Assembly (NCBI GenBank): GCA_024223125.1
Contig: JAAEOP010001000.1
Coordinates: 1 to 9,171 of the forward strand
Length of the DNA stretch: 9,171 bases
Reading direction: 5' to 3'
Source: Chloroflexota bacterium
GTDB taxonomy: Bacteria; Chloroflexota; Anaerolineae; Promineifilales; Promineifilaceae
The position numbers and the translations under genes were made by a program. The notes under the pieces were generated by a model, which saw only the letters and a program-made list of their open reading frames with translations, had not been told where the DNA came from and did no database searches. Within the stretch, counting starts at the first letter, position 1; each line of letters begins with the position of its first letter. Below are positions 1-6,186 of this stretch, in pieces.

Positions 1-166
1 GTGAAATTGGTGTTGAGTCAACACCAGACTTCAGTCTGGTGAAGATGAGAACGTGTCCCGCCCCCGTCCGCCTTGCCGTCCGCTCAGGCGGACGGCAAGG
101 CGGGGGTGTTGGGTATGTACTTGTCTTATCACCAGACTGAAGTCTGGTGCTGACTCAACCGTTCAC
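1..166. repeat. Composite inverted-repeat element with nested hairpins
   Basis: Two near-identical arms face each other at 12-41 and 130-159, with 29 of 30 positions complementary. Each arm is itself a palindrome: caccagact / agtctggtg at 22-30/33-41 and at 130-138/141-149. Shorter matches extend outward, gtgaa at 1-5 against ttcac at 162-166. A third, GC-rich hairpin lies in the middle (68-103). The layout is that of a REP/BIME-like or MITE-like dispersed element. No coding sequence is seen inside. The element may extend left of the window, so its true left end is unknown. It lies about 220 bp upstream of the promoter of the ABC operon. Confidence 0.75.
68..103. repeat. GC-rich hairpin inside the composite repeat
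   Basis: Arms of 16 bases at 68-83 and 88-103 (ccgccttgccgtccgc and its exact complement) are separated by a four-base loop. A C-run before (61-65) and a G-run after (102-106) can lengthen the stem across a small bulge. No T-run follows, so it does not look like an intrinsic terminator. It is much more GC-rich than its surroundings and may be a separate repeat that landed in the element. Confidence 0.7.
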
Positions 167-382
167 GGGAATTATCAAAGAACCTATCTTTCTTCGTTCC
201 AAAAAACAGTATGGCTGTAGCAACGCGTCTGTCCACCTTCTTTTTCTTTCCTCTTTTCTGTAACAAATACAAGATGGGAGAGATGCTTGCCTTTTCTAGA
301 AATGAGGAGGAGGAGGTATTTTTATAAATGTAATATAAATATAATATATATAAAATTTATTATGTAAAATGTAATTTTTTTA
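167..382. other. Gene-free upstream region, AT-rich in its second half
   Basis: No gene is supported here. Positions 320-382 are strongly AT-rich. The octamer aatgtaat occurs at 327-334 and 368-375, and its reverse complement attacatt at 395-402, inside the promoter spacer. These are candidate operator half-sites for an unknown regulator, but in such AT-rich DNA they may be chance. A gag-repeat purine run at 304-316 resembles a Shine-Dalgarno sequence, but it is followed only by a start codon directly joined to a stop. Confidence 0.4.
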
Positions 383-411
383 TTGACAAATATTATTACA
401 TTATTTATACA
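383..411 (+). promoter_or_regulatory. Sigma-70-type promoter of the ABC importer operon
   Basis: A perfect -35 hexamer TTGACA lies at 383-388. After exactly 17 bases a -10-like hexamer TATACA follows at 406-411, matching the consensus at four of six positions. The predicted transcription start is near 418, giving a leader of about 120 nt before the first gene at 538. The AATGTAAT-type inverted repeat (368-375/395-402) brackets the -35 box, a position from which a bound regulator could block polymerase. Confidence 0.65.
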
Positions 412-418
412 GTTCCTA

Positions 419-438
419 ACATTGCTGAGAGGCAATGT
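419..438 (+). promoter_or_regulatory. Leader hairpin or operator next to the start site
   Basis: Arms acattgc (419-425) and gcaatgt (432-438) pair perfectly around a six-base loop. The structure begins at about the predicted transcription start, so it would be a 5'-end hairpin of the mRNA or a palindromic operator overlapping the start site. A related acattgt sequence occurs at 469-475. The sequence does not distinguish an RNA role from a DNA role. Confidence 0.4.
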
Positions 439-537
439 GGGACGTGACTAGATAAACAGCATCATGTAACATTGTCTGGCTGCGCGTTATCCGCACATAG
501 CGGGAGCGCGTGTCCAAATTTCCCAGGGAGGTTTGTA

Positions 538-1596
538 ATGAAAAGACTCACACTGCTACTCTGTCTTGCAATCGCCGTTTTCGGAGTGTCTGCCTACGGA
601 CAGGAGGCTGCCAGGAAAGTGACCATCGGCATGGCGATTCATGGCACGGACAACGAATATTGGAATCAAGAAGCGGAGGGCGGGAAGTTGTTTGCTGCTT
701 CGCTGCCTGTCGGCGCCGCTGATGTACAGGTGTTGACATGTAATGGCGATGATGCCAAGCAGGTGAATGGGATCAAGGCGCTGATCGCGGCCAAAGGGAA
801 AGACGTGATTTTCTATGTTGACCCCAGTAACGCGCCGAATACTGCGGTGATTGCGGAATTGTGCGAGGAAGCCCAGGTCTATTGGGTCAGCGTGTGGCAT
901 CTGGCCAAAGGGCTTGACCCGACAAAGTACAAATATTATGTGGCCCACTCGTCCGTTGATGGCGTTACCCAGGGCTACCAGATCGCAAATGCAATGTTCA
1001 AGACCTTCAAAACTCCTGGAAAAGGCAGAATTCTGGCGCTCCAGGGCATGCTGGGCAATGATTCCGCCGTGGAAAGGTATGTCGGTCTGCAAAAGGCGCT
1101 GGAAGAAAATCCGGGGATTGAGCTGGTCGATACCCAGGTCGCTGACTGGAGTCCGCAAAAGGCGTTGACAATTACGGAGACCTGGCTGGCAAAATATTCG
1201 GACATTGATGGGATCTGGTGCGCCAATGACGGCATGGCGCTTGGCGTGATTCAGGCGTTAAAAGCCAAAAAACTCAACGGCGCGATCAAAACTGTTGGCG
1301 TGGATGGCGTCTCGGAAGCGATTCGGGCGATTGAAAACGGCGATATGGTAGCCACCGTTGCCAACAATGGGTATCTCCAGGGCGGTTACATGGTGGCGTA
1401 TGCGTATGCCGCCTACACCGGCAAGATCGATCCGATGAAGCTGCCCGTCGAAAAGCGGTTGTTTATGACAAAAGCCCACTTTGTCGATAAGAATAATGTG
1501 GAGGAATATAAAAAAGAGTTTATGTCTGGTAAGCCAAGCTATGATTTTACCGATCTGGACTATCCGATTGCCGGACCATATAAACTGAAAGAATAG
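538..1596 (+). CDS. Periplasmic sugar-type ABC importer binding protein
   Basis: This is the solute-binding subunit of a CUT2 (ribose/galactose-type) ABC importer, periplasmic-binding-protein type I fold (Peripla_BP_4-like), 352 aa. The ATG at 538 is chosen because a gggaggt ribosome site precedes it and a hydrophobic signal peptide begins there (residues 1-21, likely cleaved at AYG|Q). The mature part starts with the beta strand KVTIGMAIHG. Positions matching ligand contacts in RbsB-like proteins are present: DNEYW (38-42), YVDPSNAPNT (93-102), the segment NDSAVERYVGLQKAL (174-188) with Arg180, CANDGMALG (228-236), VGVDG (253-257) and NNGYLQGGY (276-284). The substrate is probably a sugar, polyol or similar small molecule but cannot be named. 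It is the first gene of the operon and is separated from the permease gene by a stem-loop. Confidence 0.9.
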   Translation: MKRLTLLLCLAIAVFGVSAYGQEAARKVTIGMAIHGTDNEYWNQEAEGGKLFAASLPVGAADVQVLTCNGDDAKQVNGIKALIAAKGKDVIFYVDPSNAPNTAVIAELCEEAQVYWVSVWHLAKGLDPTKYKYYVAHSSVDGVTQGYQIANAMFKTFKTPGKGRILALQGMLGNDSAVERYVGLQKALEENPGIELVDTQVADWSPQKALTITETWLAKYSDIDGIWCANDGMALGVIQALKAKKLNGAIKTVGVDGVSEAIRAIENGDMVATVANNGYLQGGYMVAYAYAAYTGKIDPMKLPVEKRLFMTKAHFVDKNNVEEYKKEFMSGKPSYDFTDLDYPIAGPYKLKE

Positions 1597-1622
1597 TGCA
1601 GCGACTCAATCTCCATGAAAAA

Positions 1623-1669
1623 CTCCCCGGCCCTCTCCTCTTTGGGCACACAAAGCGAGGGTTGGGGAG
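1623..1669 (+). promoter_or_regulatory. Intercistronic stem-loop after the binding-protein gene
   Basis: The outer arms 1623-1635 and 1657-1669 pair over 13 positions in RNA, two of them G-U pairs. An inner stem ctttg (1640-1644) / caaag (1651-1655) closes a six-base loop. No T-run follows, so full termination is unlikely. In importer operons such as malEFG, a stem-loop after the binding-protein gene protects the upstream mRNA from 3' decay and keeps the binding protein in excess over the membrane parts. The same role is inferred here. The arm sequence (ccctctcc-like/gagggttggggag) also resembles widely dispersed bacterial repeats. Confidence 0.6.
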
Positions 1670-1696
1670 CCATGATCGCAATTTTGGAAGAGTATT

Positions 1697-2719
1697 ATGA
1701 TGGATCGAAATAGAGCCCAGCATGATGTGACCGTTGCCGAAGAGTTTCTGGAAAAAATTCAGACAGAGCGCCGGAAAGCAAAAATTATCGATCTGGCGCC
1801 GTCAAGCACACTGTTTCTGATGATCGTCCTTATGTCCATATTTATTGAGGGGTTTTTTACGACGAGCAATTTTATCAGTATTCTCAATCAGATTGCTTCC
1901 CCTCTTGTCCTGGCCATAGGACTGACCTTTGTGATCTTACTTGGCAGCATAGACCTTTCAGTGGAAGGCGTGATGGGCTTTACCGGCTCGATCGTCACCC
2001 TGCTAGTCTTAAATAATAAAACCTCGTATGATTTAGGTGTGTGGGGCATCTTTCTCTCGGTAAGCGCAGGGACGTTAGTTGGCGTGTTCACCGGATTGCT
2101 GCATGTGAAATTACGGATTCCATCATTTATAGTGACCTTTGGCATTGCGGGCATTATTACCGGGTTTGGCGTCTTGAGTTATCGAGGCCGGCCGGCGTCG
2201 GTGCTCGATCCGTTGTTTGTCAAGCTCTCGCAAGAGACCGTGTTCGACGTTCCTTATTTGGCGTGGTTTGCCTTCCTGATGCTGCTGGTGGGGTATATCA
2301 TTCAGGAATATACCGCGTTTGGTCGGCATGTCTTTGCAATCGGCGAGAATGAAAGTATTTTGCGCGCAACCGGCATCAACGTCGATCGCATTAAAATTCT
2401 TGTGTTTACATGGTGCGCTTTTTGTGCCAGCATTGCCGGCATCTTTGGGGCGATCCGCCTGAAAAGAGGTGAAGTCATTATCGGGGAAGGTTTTCTGTTT
2501 TATACCATTACGGCGGTGGTGGTCGGCGGCACGTCTTTGTCCGGAGGGAAAGGCGGCGTGCTCCAATCACTGGTGGGCGTTTTGATGGTGACCGTTATTC
2601 AAAGCAGTCTGATTCTTTTAGGCGTCAATCCCTACATTCAATCCGCGATCCAGGGAGGGATTATTATTCTGGCGGTCTCGTTGACCGTGGCCAGAGGAAG
2701 AAAATTTATTATCAAATAG
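1697..2719 (+). CDS. ABC importer permease A, RbsC/BPD_transp_2 family
   Basis: Integral inner-membrane permease of the CUT2 type, 340 aa, normal for the family. About ten hydrophobic segments are visible, roughly residues 37-53, 66-84, 94-105, 115-135, 143-161, 188-203, 235-253, 267-279, 288-310 and 318-332. Family signatures are LLGSIDLSVEG (81-91), the coupling-helix region GENESILRATGINVD (216-230) that contacts the ATPase, and GGTSLSGGKGG (277-287). A charged cytoplasmic stretch of about 35 residues precedes the first membrane segment. Two ATG codons stand side by side (1697, 1700). The ggaagag ribosome site at 1686-1692 suits the second slightly better. The gene is followed after 15 bp by the ATPase gene. 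With permease B it probably forms a heterodimeric channel. Confidence 0.9.
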   Translation: MMDRNRAQHDVTVAEEFLEKIQTERRKAKIIDLAPSSTLFLMIVLMSIFIEGFFTTSNFISILNQIASPLVLAIGLTFVILLGSIDLSVEGVMGFTGSIVTLLVLNNKTSYDLGVWGIFLSVSAGTLVGVFTGLLHVKLRIPSFIVTFGIAGIITGFGVLSYRGRPASVLDPLFVKLSQETVFDVPYLAWFAFLMLLVGYIIQEYTAFGRHVFAIGENESILRATGINVDRIKILVFTWCAFCASIAGIFGAIRLKRGEVIIGEGFLFYTITAVVVGGTSLSGGKGGVLQSLVGVLMVTVIQSSLILLGVNPYIQSAIQGGIIILAVSLTVARGRKFIIK

Positions 2720-2734
2720 CGTGTGAGAGGAGTC

Positions 2735-4261
2735 ATGGCCAAAAAAACCTTACTTCAGGTAAAAGCGCTCGGGAAAACATATAGCGGAACGATCGCCCTG
2801 AACAACATCGATCTGAAAATTTATAGGGGCGAAGTCGTGGGGCTGATTGGCGAAAATGGGGCAGGCAAGTCAACCTTGCTCAGAATTATTGCCGGCGTTG
2901 AGCAGCAGACGACGGGCGAGATGACAATGCACAACAAACCCTATATATGTCAAAACCCCATTCAGGCGAATCAGATGGGGATCGGGATGGTCTTTCAGGA
3001 ACAGTCGCTGATCAAAAATTTGACCGTGAATCAAAATATTTTTTTAGGGCGCGAACAACACTATAAAAAGTGGGGGGTTATGGACTGGCAAGCTATGAAC
3101 CGGGATGCCAAAGCGGCGTTAGCGACCATTGGTATCGAGCATATTGCCCCAGAGAAAAAAATTATGAACCTCACGTTTTCCGCACGGCAAATGGTGGAAA
3201 TCGCGAAGGTCTTTGACATGGTGGGGGGCAAATCGGGCGCTGGCTCCATCATTCTGCTGGACGAACCAACGTCGGTCTTAAGCGAGGCTGAGATTCAACA
3301 ACTCTTTGCAGAAATCACCAGGATGAGAGATGACGGGAATGCCGTCATTTTTGTGTCGCATCGGCTTGATGAGGTGTTGACCATCTCCGATCGGATTTAT
3401 ATCTTCAAAGATGGCGAAAATGCAGGGGTCGTGAACAAACAGGACGCGACAGAGCGTCTGCTCTATGAAAAAATGGTGGGCCGCGCGACGACAGGGGAAT
3501 ACTTTAAAATTCACCGCCAGACCGTCCCGCATTCTGAAATTGTGTTAGAAGTTCGGCGCTTAGGACAGCACGGTTCTTTCAAAGACATCAACTTTACGCT
3601 GCACAGAGGCGAAGTGCTCGGGATTGCCGGCGTGGTTGGCTCCGGGAAGGAAAAACTGTGCGCGGTGCTCTGCGGCGATGAGGACTATGATACGGGGGTG
3701 ATAATGTTAAACGGGAGCCAAACCCGTTTTGCTTCCCCGTCCGACGCGTTGTGCGCCGGGGTGTTAGCGGTGCCGAAAGAGCGCAGAGATGTGGGCATCG
3801 TGGGGATCCTCAGCATTGCCGAGAATATCAGTCTTTCGAATTTGAAACAGGTCCGTCATCACGGATTGATTTCTCAAAAAAAGCAGCAGGTGACGGCGCA
3901 GGAATGGGTGGCGAAATTGGGGATCAAGTGCTCCAGCATCAGAGAACATGTCGAATTTTTGAGCGGTGGTAATGCCCAGAAGGTCGTCTTTGCGCGAGCC
4001 ATGTTCAGTGCGGCGGACGTGTTCATCTTGAATCACCCGACCCGAGGCGTCGATATTGGCGCAAAAGAAGACATCTATCATCTTATTCGAGATTTGTCGG
4101 AACAGGGGGCCGCCATCATTTTACTCGGTGATACCCTGGACGAGTGTATTGGCCTGAGCAGTAAAATTCTGGTGATGAAGGACGGTCTTGTGACCAGCAC
4201 ATTCGATTGTCCCGCCGATCGCAAACCTTCCCAGGTTGAGATCGTGCAATTTATGATGTAA
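2735..4261 (+). CDS. Double-domain sugar ABC importer ATPase, RbsA/MglA type
   Basis: Cytoplasmic ATPase with two fused nucleotide-binding domains, 508 aa, as usual for CUT2 importers. Domain 1 has Walker A GENGAGKST (39-47), the Q-loop at Gln88, a degenerate signature LTFSARQ (146-152) typical of the family, Walker B ILLDEP (173-178) and His209. Domain 2 has a family-typical altered Walker A, GVVGSGKEK (299-307), and a good signature LSGGNAQK (409-416). Its Walker B reads FILNHPTRG (430-438), so Asn433 and His434 stand where Asp and Glu are usual, and no switch histidine is evident near LLGDTLDE (463-470). ATP hydrolysis is thus expected mainly at the composite site using domain 1 Walker A/B and the domain 2 signature. 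The start is set at ATG 2735 behind gagagga. An in-frame GTG at 2723 lacks a ribosome site. Confidence 0.92.
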   Translation: MAKKTLLQVKALGKTYSGTIALNNIDLKIYRGEVVGLIGENGAGKSTLLRIIAGVEQQTTGEMTMHNKPYICQNPIQANQMGIGMVFQEQSLIKNLTVNQNIFLGREQHYKKWGVMDWQAMNRDAKAALATIGIEHIAPEKKIMNLTFSARQMVEIAKVFDMVGGKSGAGSIILLDEPTSVLSEAEIQQLFAEITRMRDDGNAVIFVSHRLDEVLTISDRIYIFKDGENAGVVNKQDATERLLYEKMVGRATTGEYFKIHRQTVPHSEIVLEVRRLGQHGSFKDINFTLHRGEVLGIAGVVGSGKEKLCAVLCGDEDYDTGVIMLNGSQTRFASPSDALCAGVLAVPKERRDVGIVGILSIAENISLSNLKQVRHHGLISQKKQQVTAQEWVAKLGIKCSSIREHVEFLSGGNAQKVVFARAMFSAADVFILNHPTRGVDIGAKEDIYHLIRDLSEQGAAIILLGDTLDECIGLSSKILVMKDGLVTSTFDCPADRKPSQVEIVQFMM

Positions 4262-4279
4262 GTTGTTGAGGTGTCGAAC

Positions 4280-5245
4280 ATGCGAATATTAGCAATGTCC
4301 AAAATTGATCTGAGAAAAAGTCTAAATTATCTAAGTGCGACGTCGATTATCGTGCTGGTCGGTGTATTCACCGCCATGAATCCGAATTTTATCGGACCCG
4401 CCAATACCAAAAATATTTTATCGGATGTGGCGCCAATTTTAGTGATGTCAATTGGGATAACCTTTGTCTTATTAATTGGGTCGATCGATTTGTCGGTAGG
4501 CGCGATCTGCTCGTGCGCGTGCGTGATGACGGGCACGTGGTTCCCGTACATGGGCAACTGGGTCATCCCGGTAATATTGGTGTATGGCCTGCTGGCCGGC
4601 GTGTTAAACGGCGTGATTTTCACGTCCCTGAAAATTCCCTCGTTTATTGTCACGCTGAGTACGATGAGTCTCTGGAAATGTGTGGCGCTCCTTGTATCGA
4701 AAGGCGCGCCCCAGGGCATCCCGCTCGAATTATGGCCGTCGCTCAGATGGATCAAGTATAGTGTCGGGGTTGTCCCCATTGTGTTTGCGATCAGTCTGGC
4801 GGTGTTGGGAGTCTACTATATTCTACAGCGCAACACGATTTTTGGAAAATCCGTGTTTGCCGTGGGGGCTAACGAACGGGCGGCCAGAATCATTGGATTG
4901 AACGTCCCGAGAACAAAAATGCTGGCGTTTGTCCTCTCAGGCATGGGGAGCGCCTTGAGCGGGGTGTTTTTCGCACTGATTCTGAGGAGTAGTTTGCCAA
5001 CCATCGGCGATCAATTAGTACTGGTCGCCATCGCAGCTGTCGTGCTTGGCGGGACGGCACTGACCGGAGGCAAAGGCAGCGTCTTAAAGACCTTGCTGGG
5101 CGTCGTGTTGGTTCTGGTGATCCAGAATGGCCTCAACGTCATCGCGGTCGATGCGTTTTGGCAGCAGATCGTCTTTGGCGTCCTGACCATCGTTGCCGTA
5201 TACTTGAACACGGAGAAAGGCGGCCGTGGGCTCATCATCAAATAA
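4280..5245 (+). CDS. ABC importer permease B, RbsC/BPD_transp_2 family
   Basis: Second inner-membrane permease of the same importer, 321 aa from ATG 4280. This start has a gagg ribosome site eight bases upstream. An in-frame GTG at 4271 lies within that site and is less likely. Signatures are LLIGSIDLSVGAI (64-76), the coupling-helix region GANERAARIIGLNV (196-209) and GGTALTGGKGS (257-267), with about nine to ten hydrophobic segments. It resembles permease A in layout but lacks its long N-terminal cytoplasmic stretch, so the pair is clearly paralogous. Two different permeases beside one ATPase suggest a heterodimer, as in the E. coli YtfT/YjfF and LsrC/LsrD systems. The gene ends in tandem TAA stops (5243-5248). 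The next recognisable structure is the inverted repeat beginning at 5274. Confidence 0.9.
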   Translation: MRILAMSKIDLRKSLNYLSATSIIVLVGVFTAMNPNFIGPANTKNILSDVAPILVMSIGITFVLLIGSIDLSVGAICSCACVMTGTWFPYMGNWVIPVILVYGLLAGVLNGVIFTSLKIPSFIVTLSTMSLWKCVALLVSKGAPQGIPLELWPSLRWIKYSVGVVPIVFAISLAVLGVYYILQRNTIFGKSVFAVGANERAARIIGLNVPRTKMLAFVLSGMGSALSGVFFALILRSSLPTIGDQLVLVAIAAVVLGGTALTGGKGSVLKTLLGVVLVLVIQNGLNVIAVDAFWQQIVFGVLTIVAVYLNTEKGGRGLIIK

Positions 5246-5273
5246 TAACGGCCGGGAATGTCAAGCATTATTT

Positions 5274-5482
5274 TAATACTACATTACGACTTTAAAAATG
5301 CCTGTAAAATAGGCAACATGAGTACATGCAAGATCATGACAAGAGCATGAAAATAGGGGAAAATGGGATATTGGGCACATATTTGACCAGCGTCTTGTGG
5401 ATATGTCATGAGCAAAATCGGGTCACTTTCCCCTATTTTGAGCTGTTTACACGTTAACGTTTAAAGTCGTACTGTAGTATTA
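5274..5482. mobile_element. 209-bp TA-bounded inverted-repeat element, MITE-like
   Basis: Terminal arms of 23 bases at 5274-5296 and 5460-5482 are complementary at 22 positions. They start and end exactly with TA (taatactac ... gtagtatta), and complementarity stops at that dinucleotide on both sides. Inside, a second pair, 5350-5365 (aaaataggggaaaatg) and 5424-5439, matches at 15 of 16 positions, and a short acatat/atatgt pair (5377-5382/5401-5406) sits near the centre. No transposase is encoded. TA-flanked inverted repeats of this size are typical of non-autonomous derivatives of IS630/Tc1-mariner-type elements. That assignment is inference. Lying 29 bp after permease B, the folded transcript could also act as a 3'-end structure for the operon. 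Confidence 0.7.
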
Positions 5483-5603
5483 GTCATGTTCGAAATTCCC
5501 GTGTGTGGAGTCCACTTTCCGAAATGGCCTCCACATAAACGGCGGGTCGGCAAGATGGATGGAGGCCACTTCGGAACGTAGACTCCATCGACCGAAACAT
5601 GAC
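5483..5603. repeat. 121-bp imperfect palindrome next to the MITE-like element
   Basis: The outer ends gtcatgtt (5483-5490) and aacatgac (5596-5603) are exact complements. The inner arms 5518-5533 (tccgaaatggcctcca) and 5560-5575 match at 15 of 16 positions. Between them tggagtcc (5506-5513) pairs, with one G-U, against agactcca (5580-5587), and a few bases are unpaired because the left arm is longer. The central 26 bases are unpaired. It abuts the preceding TA-bounded element without a gap. It contains no plausible gene. It may be another small mobile palindrome or a structured RNA. Confidence 0.6.
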
Positions 5604-5957
5604 AAAGGCGACTGATGCGTGAGCGGTCTTTATTTTTCAATAACTTAGAAGAAATGTACATAAAATTTTCTGCGCTACGCGTAAAGTCTTATTCTATAAC
5701 GGTTTGGGCCAAAATGTACCAAAATAGCGTTTCAAATTGAGCATGGTTTGCCCCAAATTTCCGAAAAATGGCAAATCGCAATTGTGGCAATTTTCACGAA
5801 ATGTCTCATGTCCCACCACGAGGAGATGTGAGAAAAATGTCAAGCTGGGGCTATTTGCCCTGTTTTCAGGGATTGTTTCAGGGAATCCCCATAAACAGCG
5901 GGAAGCTCCAGGTGCAACAGTCACTGACAAAGTAAAGATAAATAACGCAATTTTTTC
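5604..5957. other. Gene-free stretch of unknown content
   Basis: No reading frame here looks like a protein with a start signal and family features. Small visible structures are a ccctg-tttt-caggg hairpin (5858-5871), a direct repeat tttcaggga (5864-5872 and 5876-5884), and a loosely self-complementary tttgggcc ... gccccaaa pair (about 5703-5758). The frames open on each strand over 5694-5996 are weakly similar in composition to coding DNA but have no recognisable motif. They could be remnants of a decayed gene or mobile element. Confidence 0.35.
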
Positions 5958-5986
5958 TTGACAAAAGCATTTGCCAACAGAATAGG
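5958..5986 (+). promoter_or_regulatory. Possible promoter of the orphan binding-protein gene
   Basis: A perfect TTGACA lies at 5958-5963 in the context ttgacaaa, the same eight bases as in the promoter at 383. At 17 bases spacing the -10 position (5981-5986) reads AATAGG, which matches the consensus at only three positions. A better TATACA at 5990-5995 is 26 bases away, too far for this -35 box. Transcription from here would give a leader of roughly 195 nt containing the hairpin at 6007-6040. Confidence 0.35.
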
Positions 5987-6006
5987 CTCTATACATGGAC
6001 GCTTTG

Positions 6007-6040
6007 AGACCTGAAAGGTCCTCGAAAACCTTTCAGGTCT
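6007..6040. repeat. Hairpin repeat, upstream copy
   Basis: A perfect 13-bp stem, agacctgaaaggt (6007-6019) with its complement at 6028-6040, closes an eight-base loop. The core cctgaaaggt/acctttcagg is shared with a second hairpin after the next gene (7818-7850), so it is a repeat family rather than a one-off structure. No T-run follows. It lies in the presumed leader of the binding-protein gene. Confidence 0.65.
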
Positions 6041-6186
6041 ATACTAACAACCAGGCATGATACCATCAACCTCAGAGAGGAGGCGATGCTTTCCCTGTAA
6101 ATTTTCATTTGTGTTGTTTCACCGGCTTGTATGGCTTATCTAATTAATAATCACTAATCTTTACATAAAATACATGGAGGTTAATT

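Noticed and set aside
301..333. Leader peptide after the gag-repeat ribosome-like site
   Set aside because: The start codon is directly followed by a stop, and the site lies upstream of the best promoter, so it would not be in the operon mRNA.
472..537. N-terminal extension of the binding protein from a TTG at 472
   Set aside because: The 22 extra residues have no ribosome site and would bury the signal peptide. ATG 538 has gggaggt upstream and begins a clean signal peptide.
556..1158. 200-codon open frame on the minus strand
   Set aside because: It lies fully antisense to the binding-protein gene, shows no family motif and has no ribosome site. It is a shadow of the real codon pattern.
2723..2734. 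GTG start for the ATPase
   Set aside because: It adds four residues, has no ribosome site of its own and overlaps the purine-rich site used by ATG 2735.
4271..4279. GTG start for permease B
   Set aside because: The codon lies in the gaggtg that serves as ribosome site for ATG 4280.
5218..5254. Terminator made from cggccgt (5221-5227) and acggccg (5248-5254)
   Set aside because: One arm is inside the permease B coding end, the loop is 20 bases long and no T-run follows.
5694..5996. Overlapping open frames on both strands in the large gap
   Set aside because: Neither has a ribosome site or recognisable domain. They are kept only as part of the unexplained stretch.
6075..6100. Tiny reading frame (four codons) behind aggagg in the leader of the orphan binding protein
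   Set aside because: The spacing of two bases is too short for good initiation and the peptide has no regulatory codon pattern. A chance purine run is more likely.
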